Shown here piece by piece: positions 1-7,420 of a stretch of DNA of 64,000 nucleotides. Position 1 is the first letter of the stretch. Each line of letters starts with the position of its first letter. The notes beneath the pieces were generated by a model. It searched no databases, was not told the origin of the DNA, and saw nothing but the letters and a program-made list of their open reading frames with translations. The position numbers and the translations under genes were made by a program. Origin of the DNA: Atopobium sp. oral taxon 810 str. F0209 (GTDB lineage: Bacteria > Actinomycetota > Coriobacteriia > Coriobacteriales > Atopobiaceae); assembly GCF_000466405.1 (NCBI RefSeq), contig NZ_KE952948.1, positions 1-64,000 on the forward strand. Direction: 5' to 3'.

Positions 1-11
1 GTGAAGTAGAA

Positions 12-108
12 CGTGGCTTTTGGCAAGCAGAGCCTCACTAGGGGAAAGAATACGTGGCGTTTGGCAAGCAGGGCCATGCTGCATGAAACAGTTCGTGGCT
101 TTTGACAC
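12..108. repeat. Direct repeat, 41-bp period (edge of an array)
   Basis: Three copies of CGTGGCTTTTGGCAAGCAG-like sequence begin at 12, 53 and 94, exactly 41 bp apart. The first two match over about 23 bp (one or two changes); the third keeps only the first 12 bases or so. The segments between copies differ but each contains a GAAA-like stretch. The array may continue left of the window. I see no gene in positions 1-140. Confidence 0.6.
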
Positions 109-140
109 AACACACGACACCAGATTGATGACCCGTCGCA

Positions 141-172
141 AAAAACGGCAGCCCGCCAAAAGCGAGCTGCCG
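141..172 (-). terminator. Rho-independent terminator of the maltodextrin operon
   Basis: CGGCAGC (146-152) pairs with GCTGCCG (166-172). On the minus strand the hairpin is followed by a T tract (positions 145-140). It lies about 30 bp beyond the stop codon of the transporter ATPase, the last gene of the operon. Confidence 0.75.
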
Positions 173-201
173 ACAGAGGGAAGGCACGTAAAACCTAGAG
201 C

Positions 202-1407
202 TTAAAACTCGAGGTTGTGCTCGTCTTCCTTGGAGAAGAGATGCACCGCATTGCCTGGGAAAGAGAAAGAAATCGTTGTCTCGGGAGCAAATGCCGTTAA
301 ACCTGACTTTGCTAGCTCGGTAGTCTGAACGATAACGATAACGTCTTGACCTTTGGCATTCAGATGCAGGTGAATCGATGAGCCCATCATCTCGGAGACC
401 TCAACGCTACCATTGAGCGTATTGGCTGCGGGAGGCTCGCTGGTATCAAGTACCAAGTGCTCGGGACGCACGCCCAAGGTAATAGCCTGGCTCTGAACAT
501 CGTGGGCAAGCAGACGCTCCTGCTTGTCCGCGCTTGGCTCAACTACAACATCACCGATAACCACCGAGTAGCTATCTCCCTTGCGTACGAGCTCGGCATC
601 AAAGTAGTTCATCTGAGGCACGCCAATGAAGCCTGCAACAAAGAGATTTGCGGGATGATCAAAGACTTCCTGAGGAGTGCCAACCTGCTGCACCACACCA
701 TCTTTCATGATGACAATGCTGTCACCCAAAGTCATAGCTTCGGTTTGATCGTGTGTGACATAGATAAAGGTGGTATCAATGCGCTGGCGCAACTTGATAA
801 TCTCTGCGCGCATCTGGTTGCGCAGCTTTGCATCAAGGTTGGAGAGCGGTTCGTCCATAAGCAGAACCTTGGGCTCACGAACAATAGCGCGACCGATAGC
901 AACACGCTGACGTTGGCCACCAGACAGCGCCTTGGGTTTACGCTCGAGGTACTCAGTGATGCCTAAAATCTCTGCAGCTTCACGAACCTTGCGGTCAATC
1001 TCGCTTTTCTCAACCTTGCGAAGTTTAAGGGGAAAAGCGAGATTGTCATAAACGGTCATATGAGGATAAAGAGCATAGCTCTGGAAAACCATTGCGATGT
1101 CGCGATCCTTGGGCGCCACATCATTCATAAGCTTGCCGTCAATCAACAGCTCGCCACGGGTAATCTCCTCTAGGCCTGCAACCATACGCAAGGTAGTAGA
1201 CTTGCCGCAGCCCGAAGGGCCAACAAGAACAACAAACTCGCGGTCAGCAATTTCGAGGTTGAAGTCCTCTACTGCCAAAACACCCTCATCGGTTACCTTG
1301 AGATTGTGCTTCTTCTTGGGGGCTTGAGCCTTTTTGCCAAACAAGCCCTTCTTTGCCTCGGTGTTGGGATACACCTTTTCGATATGACGTAGGCTTACTG
1401 TTGCCAT
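202..1407 (-). CDS. malK: Sugar ABC transporter ATPase, MalK/MsmX type
   Basis: This is the cytoplasmic ATPase of a carbohydrate importer, 401 aa. Walker A GPSGCGKS is at residues 63-70, signature LSGGQ at 161-165 and Walker B VLLMDEP at 181-187. The last 140 residues form the TOBE/regulatory region typical of MalK/UgpC/MsmX. It powers the MalFG permease encoded upstream. The frame starts 13 bp inside the malQ end, with AGGAG about a dozen bases before the ATG. A Lys-rich insertion of roughly 25 residues (about 16-40) separates the first beta strand from the rest of the ATPase core, which is unusual for the family. ATPases of this type often serve several sugar permeases, so use by other importers is possible. 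Confidence 0.93.
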   Translation of the reverse strand: MATVSLRHIEKVYPNTEAKKGLFGKKAQAPKKKHNLKVTDEGVLAVEDFNLEIADREFVVLVGPSGCGKSTTLRMVAGLEEITRGELLIDGKLMNDVAPKDRDIAMVFQSYALYPHMTVYDNLAFPLKLRKVEKSEIDRKVREAAEILGITEYLERKPKALSGGQRQRVAIGRAIVREPKVLLMDEPLSNLDAKLRNQMRAEIIKLRQRIDTTFIYVTHDQTEAMTLGDSIVIMKDGVVQQVGTPQEVFDHPANLFVAGFIGVPQMNYFDAELVRKGDSYSVVIGDVVVEPSADKQERLLAHDVQSQAITLGVRPEHLVLDTSEPPAANTLNGSVEVSEMMGSSIHLHLNAKGQDVIVIVQTTELAKSGLTAFAPETTISFSFPGNAVHLFSKEDEHNLEF

Positions 1408-2903
1408 GAGTGCTTCACACTCCTTTCGTACTGGGTGGTAAGGTCGGCAATTTGTGCCGCCAGACTACTGCTCAGCTGGCCAGGCACAAGTCGCCACTGC
1501 CAGTTGCCGCCGAGAATTCCCGGCGAATTGATACGAGAATCTGCACCGAGACCCAGATAATCCTGAATCTGTGCCATAAAAAGCTGTGCCTTGCTTGCCA
1601 TACCTGCGCGTACAAAAGCCCAAGGAAGATCGGACTCATCCTTTATCTTGAGATACTCAGACGCCGCTGCCAAATCACTCGCTTGCACCTCTTGTGCCCA
1701 TGCAGCAATAGGCGCGTTGTCATGAGAGCTCACATAGCACACACAGTTTTGGGGATAGTCTTCTGGCATAATGCCTGCACTATCCTGATCGCGTGAGTCA
1801 AAGGCAAATTGCATAATCTTCATCCCTGGAAGGGCAGATTGAACAAGCAATTCACGTACCTCAACTGTAAGGTAGCCCAAATCCTCAGCGATCAAGCCAC
1901 AATCCCCAATGGCAGATTTAATGGCATTGACAAGACGGATACCAGGCCCTTTGACCCAGTGACCATCTTTGGTGGTCGTCGCACCATAGGGTACCGCCCA
2001 ATAACTCTCGATACCGCGGAAGTGATCGATGCGAATTACGTCAAACAGACGAGCAGCACCAGCAGCACGGCGACGCCACCAGTCAAAACCATCAGCTTCC
2101 ATTGCTTCATAATCGTACAAAGGGTTACCCCAAAGCTGACCTGTTGCTGAAAAATTATCAGGTGGTACACCTGCAACAAACGTGGGGACATTAAGTTCAT
2201 CCAACTGGAAGTTTGCAGGCTCAGCCCAGACATCAGCAGAATCCATTGCCACATAAATTGGCATATCGCCAATGATGCCCACACCCCGTTTGTGTGCGTA
2301 GCGACGCAACTCCTCCCACTGCTGGAAGAAGAGATACTGCGTATACACAAAGAGGCGTACATCACTAGCGAGCTTTGTGCGATATGCTTCGCAAGCTTTG
2401 TTTTCATGCAGGCGAATAGCCTCATCGGGCCAATCGGTCCAAGCAACCATACCAAAGTGGCGCTTTACGGCCATAAACAGCGCATAGTCATCAAGCCAAG
2501 TGGCATTTTCCCGAGCAAAGCTAGCAATTTTTGCAGCATCACGCTGCCAGCCACGCTCGCAAGCCAAGGCTAAAAGCGATAGGCGATGCTCATAGAGCGC
2601 CTGGTAGTCAACACGTGCGGGGTCATTTCCCCACTCGACTGCCATAAGCTCTTTTGTCTCTAGAAGTCCATCTTGAACAAGCAAGTCAAGATCGATCAAG
2701 TAGTGATTACCTGCAAAAGTCGAAGGACTTTGGTAAGGCGAATCTCCATAGCTCGTAGGACCTACCGGCAGCAATTGCCACCAGCTCTGCTTTGCTGCAG
2801 CAAGAAAATCAATCCACTCGCGCGCAGCAGCGCCCAAGCTACCAATGCCATAAGGTGATGGTAGTGAGAACAGTGGAGCTATGATACCACTCGACCTCTC
2901 CAT
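1395..2903 (-). CDS. malQ: 4-alpha-glucanotransferase (amylomaltase, GH77)
   Basis: The 502-aa protein begins [19 protein letters not shown], followed by an [15 protein letters not shown] segment, both typical of GH77 amylomaltases. Further recognisable parts are [18 protein letters not shown], the nucleophile region IRIDHFRG and the IAEDLG acid/base segment. It disproportionates the maltodextrins brought in by the adjacent importer, transferring glucan chains and releasing glucose. It starts 2 bp after the malG stop codon, with AAGGG upstream, and its 3' end overlaps malK, so translation is probably coupled. Confidence 0.95.
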   Translation of the reverse strand: MERSSGIIAPLFSLPSPYGIGSLGAAAREWIDFLAAAKQSWWQLLPVGPTSYGDSPYQSPSTFAGNHYLIDLDLLVQDGLLETKELMAVEWGNDPARVDYQALYEHRLSLLALACERGWQRDAAKIASFARENATWLDDYALFMAVKRHFGMVAWTDWPDEAIRLHENKACEAYRTKLASDVRLFVYTQYLFFQQWEELRRYAHKRGVGIIGDMPIYVAMDSADVWAEPANFQLDELNVPTFVAGVPPDNFSATGQLWGNPLYDYEAMEADGFDWWRRRAAGAARLFDVIRIDHFRGIESYWAVPYGATTTKDGHWVKGPGIRLVNAIKSAIGDCGLIAEDLGYLTVEVRELLVQSALPGMKIMQFAFDSRDQDSAGIMPEDYPQNCVCYVSSHDNAPIAAWAQEVQASDLAAASEYLKIKDESDLPWAFVRAGMASKAQLFMAQIQDYLGLGADSRINSPGILGGNWQWRLVPGQLSSSLAAQIADLTTQYERSVKHSWQQ

Positions 2904-2905
2904 GA

Positions 2906-3772
2906 CTAACCCTTCACAGCGCCAGCTGCGACGCCCTTGATGATGTGCTTCTGGCAGGCAAGATAGAAGGCAACAACAGGAATAATGGCAAGCAAAATCA
3001 AAGCCATCGTTGCACCTAGATCAACTGTGCCGTAACTACCCTTGAGATACTGAATATGAATAGGAATCGTACGATATTCATTGGTATCAAGTACCAAATA
3101 TGGCAGGAGATAGTCGTTCCAAACCCACATAATCTCAAGGATACCTACAGAGATAAGGGTAGGTTTGAGCATGGGCAACACTACGAGGAAGAAGGTACGA
3201 ACAGGTCCGCAACCATCAATTGCAGCAGCTTCTTCAATCTCAAGAGGAATTGCTTTAACAAAGCCCGAGAACATAAAGATGGCAAGACCTGCGCCAAAAC
3301 CTAGGTAGATGATGGGAATGGTAAAGGGATTGTCCATGTGTAACACATAGGCAGTACGCGACAGGGTAAACATCACCATCTGGAAGGGCACTACCATCGA
3401 GAAGACACACAGATAGTAGACGATCTTGCAAAACAGCGAGTTCACGCGCTGAATATACCAAGCGGCCATCGAGCAGAACACCAAAATAAGCGCTACCGAC
3501 AAAACGGTAATGATGACCGAATAGAGAGCAGAGCTTGCAAAGGGATAGTTACCAAAGGTCATACCTTTGATGAAGTTATCCCAACCAGCAAAGCTTTCTG
3601 CTGTAGGCAAAGCAAAGGTCTCGGTCTTAACGAAGGTATTCTTCTTGAATGAGTTGATAATCACGGCAACCATAGGCAGTACCCAAGCAATGCAGATGAT
3701 TGCAAGTGTCACCGACAAGGTAGTCTTGGTACGACGCTCGGCAGCGAGAGTCTGTTCTTTTGTCTTTGCCAT
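2906..3772 (-). CDS. malG: Maltodextrin ABC permease, MalG type
   Basis: Integral membrane permease of 288 aa with about six hydrophobic segments. The conserved EAA loop that contacts the ATPase reads EIEEAAAIDGCGPVRTFF. It pairs with the MalF-type permease to form the translocation channel for maltodextrin. Its start codon overlaps the malF stop in a TAATG arrangement, which implies translational coupling. Substrate assignment rests on the adjacent malQ and on the binding protein, not on the permease sequence. Confidence 0.92.
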   Translation of the reverse strand: MAKTKEQTLAAERRTKTTLSVTLAIICIAWVLPMVAVIINSFKKNTFVKTETFALPTAESFAGWDNFIKGMTFGNYPFASSALYSVIITVLSVALILVFCSMAAWYIQRVNSLFCKIVYYLCVFSMVVPFQMVMFTLSRTAYVLHMDNPFTIPIIYLGFGAGLAIFMFSGFVKAIPLEIEEAAAIDGCGPVRTFFLVVLPMLKPTLISVGILEIMWVWNDYLLPYLVLDTNEYRTIPIHIQYLKGSYGTVDLGATMALILLAIIPVVAFYLACQKHIIKGVAAGAVKG

Positions 3773-4674
3773 TACTGCTGCACCTCCCTTCTACGGGTGT
3801 AATAAAGCTGAGCCAATCCAAGTGCTGCAACCAGCACAAAGAAGATGACAGCCTTGGCCTGTGCAACACCGCGAGCAGCGGTTGCAGAGCCATAGAAGGT
3901 ATTGAAGATGTTAAGTGCCAGCATCTCAGTCGTATTGATGGTGTTGCCATCAGGCTGGATGATGTAGGGCAAACCACCCGTAAGAGCAAGGTTCTGGTCA
4001 AAGAGCTTAAAGCCGTTGGTAAGCGACAAGAACATGCAGATGGTAATCGAGGGCATGACATTGGGAATTGTCACCTTAAAGAGAGTCTGCAACTTGGTTG
4101 CGCCGTCAATCTTGGCGGCCTCAAGCATATCCTCGGGCACAGCCTGCAAGCCAGCAATATAAATAATCATCATATAGCCAACCTGCTGCCAGCACATCAA
4201 GATGATAAGACCCCAAAAACCGTAGGTAGTATTAAGCAAGATTGATGTGTTGTAGGCGCGCAATATGCCATCAAAAATCATCGACCAGATATAACCCAAA
4301 ACAATGCCACCAATGAGGTTGGGCATAAAGAAAACTGTACGGAAAAGATTGGATCCCTTGATGTTTTGGGTGAGTACATAGGCAACTGTAAAGGCCAACA
4401 CATTGATAAGCACGAGACTTACCACTGCGGTAAGAGCTGTGTACCAGAAAGAGTGCTGGAAGCTTTCATCAGCCAAAGCCGTTGCAAAGTTTGAAAAGCC
4501 AACAAACTGAGCATTGGAAACAAGCCTAAAGCTACACAGCGACAAATACATGCCTTGGATAAAGGGCCCAATGAAGCCGATGCAAAATGCAGCAAACACT
4601 GGCAGGATAAAAAGCCATGCCCAATGACGTGTAGACCTGCGGATTGAATTTCCAGTCTTGAGCTTAGCAGCCAT
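3772..4674 (-). CDS. malF: Maltodextrin ABC permease, MalF type
   Basis: Permease of 300 aa. A first transmembrane segment at about residues 18-38 is followed by five more. The EAA loop is MLEAAKIDGATKLQTLFKV. It is shorter than enterobacterial MalF and lacks the large periplasmic P2 domain, as is usual in Gram-positive sugar permeases. It is the partner of MalG. A 124-bp gap containing a weak hairpin separates it from the binding-protein gene upstream, so it may be expressed less than malE. Confidence 0.92.
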   Translation of the reverse strand: MAAKLKTGNSIRRSTRHWAWLFILPVFAAFCIGFIGPFIQGMYLSLCSFRLVSNAQFVGFSNFATALADESFQHSFWYTALTAVVSLVLINVLAFTVAYVLTQNIKGSNLFRTVFFMPNLIGGIVLGYIWSMIFDGILRAYNTSILLNTTYGFWGLIILMCWQQVGYMMIIYIAGLQAVPEDMLEAAKIDGATKLQTLFKVTIPNVMPSITICMFLSLTNGFKLFDQNLALTGGLPYIIQPDGNTINTTEMLALNIFNTFYGSATAARGVAQAKAVIFFVLVAALGLAQLYYTRRREVQQ

Positions 4675-4730
4675 TCTCTCTCCTTTCTGCTTCTCGAAAT
4701 GAATTCAATAAATACTGGAATTTGGGTAAA

Positions 4731-4766
4731 GAGCCGAGACGGGGTAATTTCATCCCATCCTGGCTC
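4731..4766 (-). terminator. Possible attenuator hairpin between malE and malF
   Basis: GAGCC (4731-4735) and GGCTC (4762-4766) can pair. An inner GGG/CCC pairing and a short T run follow on the minus strand. The stem is weak, so it would act as a partial terminator that keeps malE expression above that of the permeases. It could also be chance. Confidence 0.3.
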
Positions 4767-4798
4767 CACACTAAATCGCTAGTACGAGTTGCTAAAGC

Positions 4799-6127
4799 TT
4801 AGGCATTTGCCTTTGCGTACTGGGTTGCCCAGCCATCGACAAACGCAGTCTTGACTGCATCCCAGTTTGCATCGGTCTGATCGGCGCAGTAAGCGTTCAT
4901 AGCCGAAACAAGAGCTTTACGGTAGTCATCAACGTTGGGCTGATAGCTGGTAACCCAGTCCATGACATAGTTGCCCTTCTCGGTGTAAGCAGCAGCAGCG
5001 TTGAGATAGCCGTTGGTAGACTTTGCAGCGTTCTGGAACGGCATAATGCCGAGCTGCTCGACGAGCTGAGCAGAAGCATCAGCATCGGTAACCAGCCAGA
5101 CCATGAAGTCCTGGGTTGCCTTCTGCTGCTCTTCGGAGGAGTTGGTGTTGACAGCCCAGCGGTTCTCGGTGCCGCAGTTGAGACCAGCCTTCTCCTCGCC
5201 CTCAACGCCGCAATAATACGGAATCATCGTGGTGTTCTTCTGAGCCTCTGCATAGGTGGCATACTGCCAGCTGCCCTGAACATCGAAGGCCGCCTTGCCA
5301 TCGATGAACTCCTGGCCGTTGGAGTAGGAGGTATCGGTTGAAAGGGTCTTGGGGTCAACGGTGCAGTTGTTGATGCACAGGTCAAAGAGCATCTTGTAAT
5401 TGGGCAGGAACTCACCGGTGATGGTCTTGGGGCACTCATCCCACTTCTTGCCAGCCTTCTTCTCCTCGTAAAAGTACTCGAGGTTTGCCATATGGCCGGT
5501 GAAGCGCCAAGAGCTGTCGTCAGTCATATCGCATGCGGTGAATGCGTCAAATCCAAGTTCGTCCTTGCGCTTGTGAATGTCCTCGACGACCTTCTTGAGA
5601 CCCTCAAAGTTGGTGATCTCGTCCATGCTGTGGCCAGCCTTCTCCACGAGGTCCTTGTTGGCGATGATGCCGTAGCACTCGTAGCAGTAGCCCTGAGAGA
5701 CCATCTTGCCGTCAGCGTCAAAGAGATCGTAGGTATCGTCGATCTCTTCTTTCTGGATGTCGGTGCCCTTGAGGTCGATAGCATAGCCGCCCCAAGATTT
5801 AACACCCGCAGAGTTGCCAATAACAAAGAGGGTGGGAGCCTTCTCTGCCTTGTCCATATCAGCGGTCAGGGTCTGCTCATAGGTACCAGCAGCCGCAGTC
5901 TTGACCTTGACATTGATGCCCTTGTCCTTGCTGTACTGCTTAGCAAGCTTCTGGAGGAGCTCATCAATCTCGGGTTTGAAGTTGAGCCAATAAACGGTAG
6001 CGCCGCCCTCGTCTGCGGAGGAACCAGCACCACCCTTGCCACCCTTGCCGCCGCAAGCGGCGAGAGTCGTTGCTGCAACAAGACCTGCAGTACCCAAGAA
6101 AGTCTTACGTGTCATTCCCTTGCTCAT
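4799..6127 (-). CDS. malE: Maltodextrin-binding lipoprotein, MalE type
   Basis: Extracellular solute-binding protein (family 1), 442 aa. The signal begins MSKGMTRKTFLGTAGL and the lipobox LAAC places the lipidated cysteine at residue 25. A Gly/Ser-rich linker follows. The TRKTFLG stretch resembles a Tat motif with RK instead of RR, so Tat export is possible. It captures maltodextrins at the cell surface and delivers them to MalFG. An AGGGAAAGGA ribosome-binding site precedes the ATG. It is the first structural gene after the regulator, with 103 bp between them. Confidence 0.92.
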   Translation of the reverse strand: MSKGMTRKTFLGTAGLVAATTLAACGGKGGKGGAGSSADEGGATVYWLNFKPEIDELLQKLAKQYSKDKGINVKVKTAAAGTYEQTLTADMDKAEKAPTLFVIGNSAGVKSWGGYAIDLKGTDIQKEEIDDTYDLFDADGKMVSQGYCYECYGIIANKDLVEKAGHSMDEITNFEGLKKVVEDIHKRKDELGFDAFTACDMTDDSSWRFTGHMANLEYFYEEKKAGKKWDECPKTITGEFLPNYKMLFDLCINNCTVDPKTLSTDTSYSNGQEFIDGKAAFDVQGSWQYATYAEAQKNTTMIPYYCGVEGEEKAGLNCGTENRWAVNTNSSEEQQKATQDFMVWLVTDADASAQLVEQLGIMPFQNAAKSTNGYLNAAAAYTEKGNYVMDWVTSYQPNVDDYRKALVSAMNAYCADQTDANWDAVKTAFVDGWATQYAKANA

Positions 6128-6157
6128 ACCAAATCCTTTCCCTCTGTTTATATTTCC

Positions 6158-6206
6158 CGCATCTTGCGATGCGTTCGTGCCCTACATAAGTTTGTGCCCT
6201 ACATAA
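6158..6206. promoter_or_regulatory. Palindrome and 17-bp tandem repeat upstream of malE
   Basis: CGCATC-TTGC-GATGCG forms a perfect inverted repeat at 6158-6173. Immediately next to it GTGCCCTACATAA occurs twice (6177-6189 and 6194-6206), 17 bp apart. Both lie between lacI and malE, where a malE promoter and regulator site would be expected. They do not resemble the AACGTT palindrome in front of lacI, so which protein binds them is unknown. Confidence 0.4.
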
Positions 6207-6230
6207 CGAGCCGTACCTACTTTGTTGCAT

Positions 6231-7253
6231 CTACGAAGCAACTGGAGCGATGGTGCCTCCCTTCCGCAGATGTGTCTCCACGCGGATGTGCCGCGTAGAA
6301 TCCTCCTTATTGAGCATCGAGAGCAGCGTATCGACTGCAAGCTCTCCCAGCTCTATCTGGGGTTGTACCAAGGTGGTTAATGTAGGAATTGCAAAGTACG
6401 ACAGCTCAATTCCGTCGATTGCAATAAGCGAAAAATCCCGAGGGACTATCAAGCCTTCATCATGAAGACCTTTAAGCGCAGCAATTCCCAGTGAATCGGC
6501 TACCGCAAAAAGAGCTGTTACTTCAGGATGATTTTGAATGAGTGTACGAGTTCCCGAATAGGCTGCCTCAAGAGAAAAATCCAAAGCACAAACAACAAGA
6601 TTTTCATCTATCGTCAGTCCTGCTTCGCGCAGAGCTCGACAATATCCGCGATAGCGAAGCTCGGAAATGGAGTGATCATCTGTAGCCGAGAGAAGCACTG
6701 CTATATGCTTGTGACCCAGTTCAATAAGTTTATTTGTTGCCTGAAAAGCAGTTGCTTCGTCGTCAATAGCAACCGAGGAATAGCAACTTTCATCAAGGCT
6801 GCCAAATTGATTGGCATGAGTACAACAACAAATGACTGGAACACCAATAGAAGCAATGTCTTCGGGGTTATAGTCAAAACGACCGCCAAGCAAAATAACA
6901 CCGCGCAGACGCTTAGACTGAGCAAGCGCTGCCGCTGCCGCAACCTCATCAGAGTCAAACTCAATTTGATCAATGACCATGGTGTACCCAGCGCGATCAA
7001 TACACTGCCCAATGGTGCGTACGATGGGAGCATAAAAAGTATTTTCTGCACCACGAATCACTAGACCGAGGTGTTTTACTTGGGTTTGTACAAGATCACG
7101 AGCGCTGATATTGGGTACATAGTGAAGCTCGCACACAGCATCCATAACCTTGGCTCGAGTTTCTGCACTCACATCGGGATGACCATTGATTGTGCGGGAG
7201 ACTGTACTCACTGCAACGCCGCTCAAGGCTGCAACGTCTTTGATAGTGGCCAA
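6231..7253 (-). CDS. LacI-family repressor of the maltodextrin operon
   Basis: DNA-binding regulator of about 340 aa. The N-terminal helix-turn-helix reads TIKDVAALSGVAVSTVSR, followed by the hinge region and a periplasmic-binding-like sugar domain. I place the start at the TTG at 7253: it gives the usual LacI beginning MATIKDVA and has a strong GGGGGAG site 5 nt upstream, whereas an ATG seven codons earlier has none. It lies directly upstream of malE in the same direction. A perfect palindrome just behind its own -10 box suggests autorepression. The inducer is presumably maltose or a maltodextrin. Confidence 0.88.
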   Translation of the reverse strand: MATIKDVAALSGVAVSTVSRTINGHPDVSAETRAKVMDAVCELHYVPNISARDLVQTQVKHLGLVIRGAENTFYAPIVRTIGQCIDRAGYTMVIDQIEFDSDEVAAAAALAQSKRLRGVILLGGRFDYNPEDIASIGVPVICCCTHANQFGSLDESCYSSVAIDDEATAFQATNKLIELGHKHIAVLLSATDDHSISELRYRGYCRALREAGLTIDENLVVCALDFSLEAAYSGTRTLIQNHPEVTALFAVADSLGIAALKGLHDEGLIVPRDFSLIAIDGIELSYFAIPTLTTLVQPQIELGELAVDTLLSMLNKEDSTRHIRVETHLRKGGTIAPVAS

Positions 7254-7302
7254 GGTCTCCCCCTTTCGGCTCATCTGTGCAAGGCTTGCTTTGTCTTGCC
7301 AA

Positions 7303-7340
7303 TGGAAACGTTTCTGGTAACGTTTCCAACTACTTTTATA
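7303..7340 (-). promoter_or_regulatory. lacI promoter -10 and LacI-type operator
   Basis: TGGAAACGTT (7303-7312) and AACGTTTCCA (7319-7328) form a perfect 10-bp-arm palindrome with a 6-bp centre. TATAAA on the minus strand at 7340-7335 is a plausible -10 element, which puts the palindrome at about +1 to +26. This is a typical layout for repression. The AACGTT core matches LacI/CcpA-type operators. Confidence 0.7.
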
Positions 7341-7354
7341 CTATCTTGTAGACA

Positions 7355-7380
7355 TAAAAAAGGGGCACTAAAGTGCCCCA
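7355..7380 (-). terminator. Terminator of the copper operon
   Basis: GGGGCACT (7362-7369) pairs with AGTGCCCC (7372-7379). The minus-strand transcript continues into a T tract (7360-7355). It separates copA from the lacI promoter. Confidence 0.85.
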
Positions 7381-7420
7381 GATTCTAGGCGAGCGGTTAG
7401 TTTTGGTCGGCAAACGTCTC

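Noticed and set aside
12-108. CRISPR array at the left edge
   Set aside because: Only three copies, decaying quickly, with short dissimilar spacers of about 18 bp and no cas genes in view.
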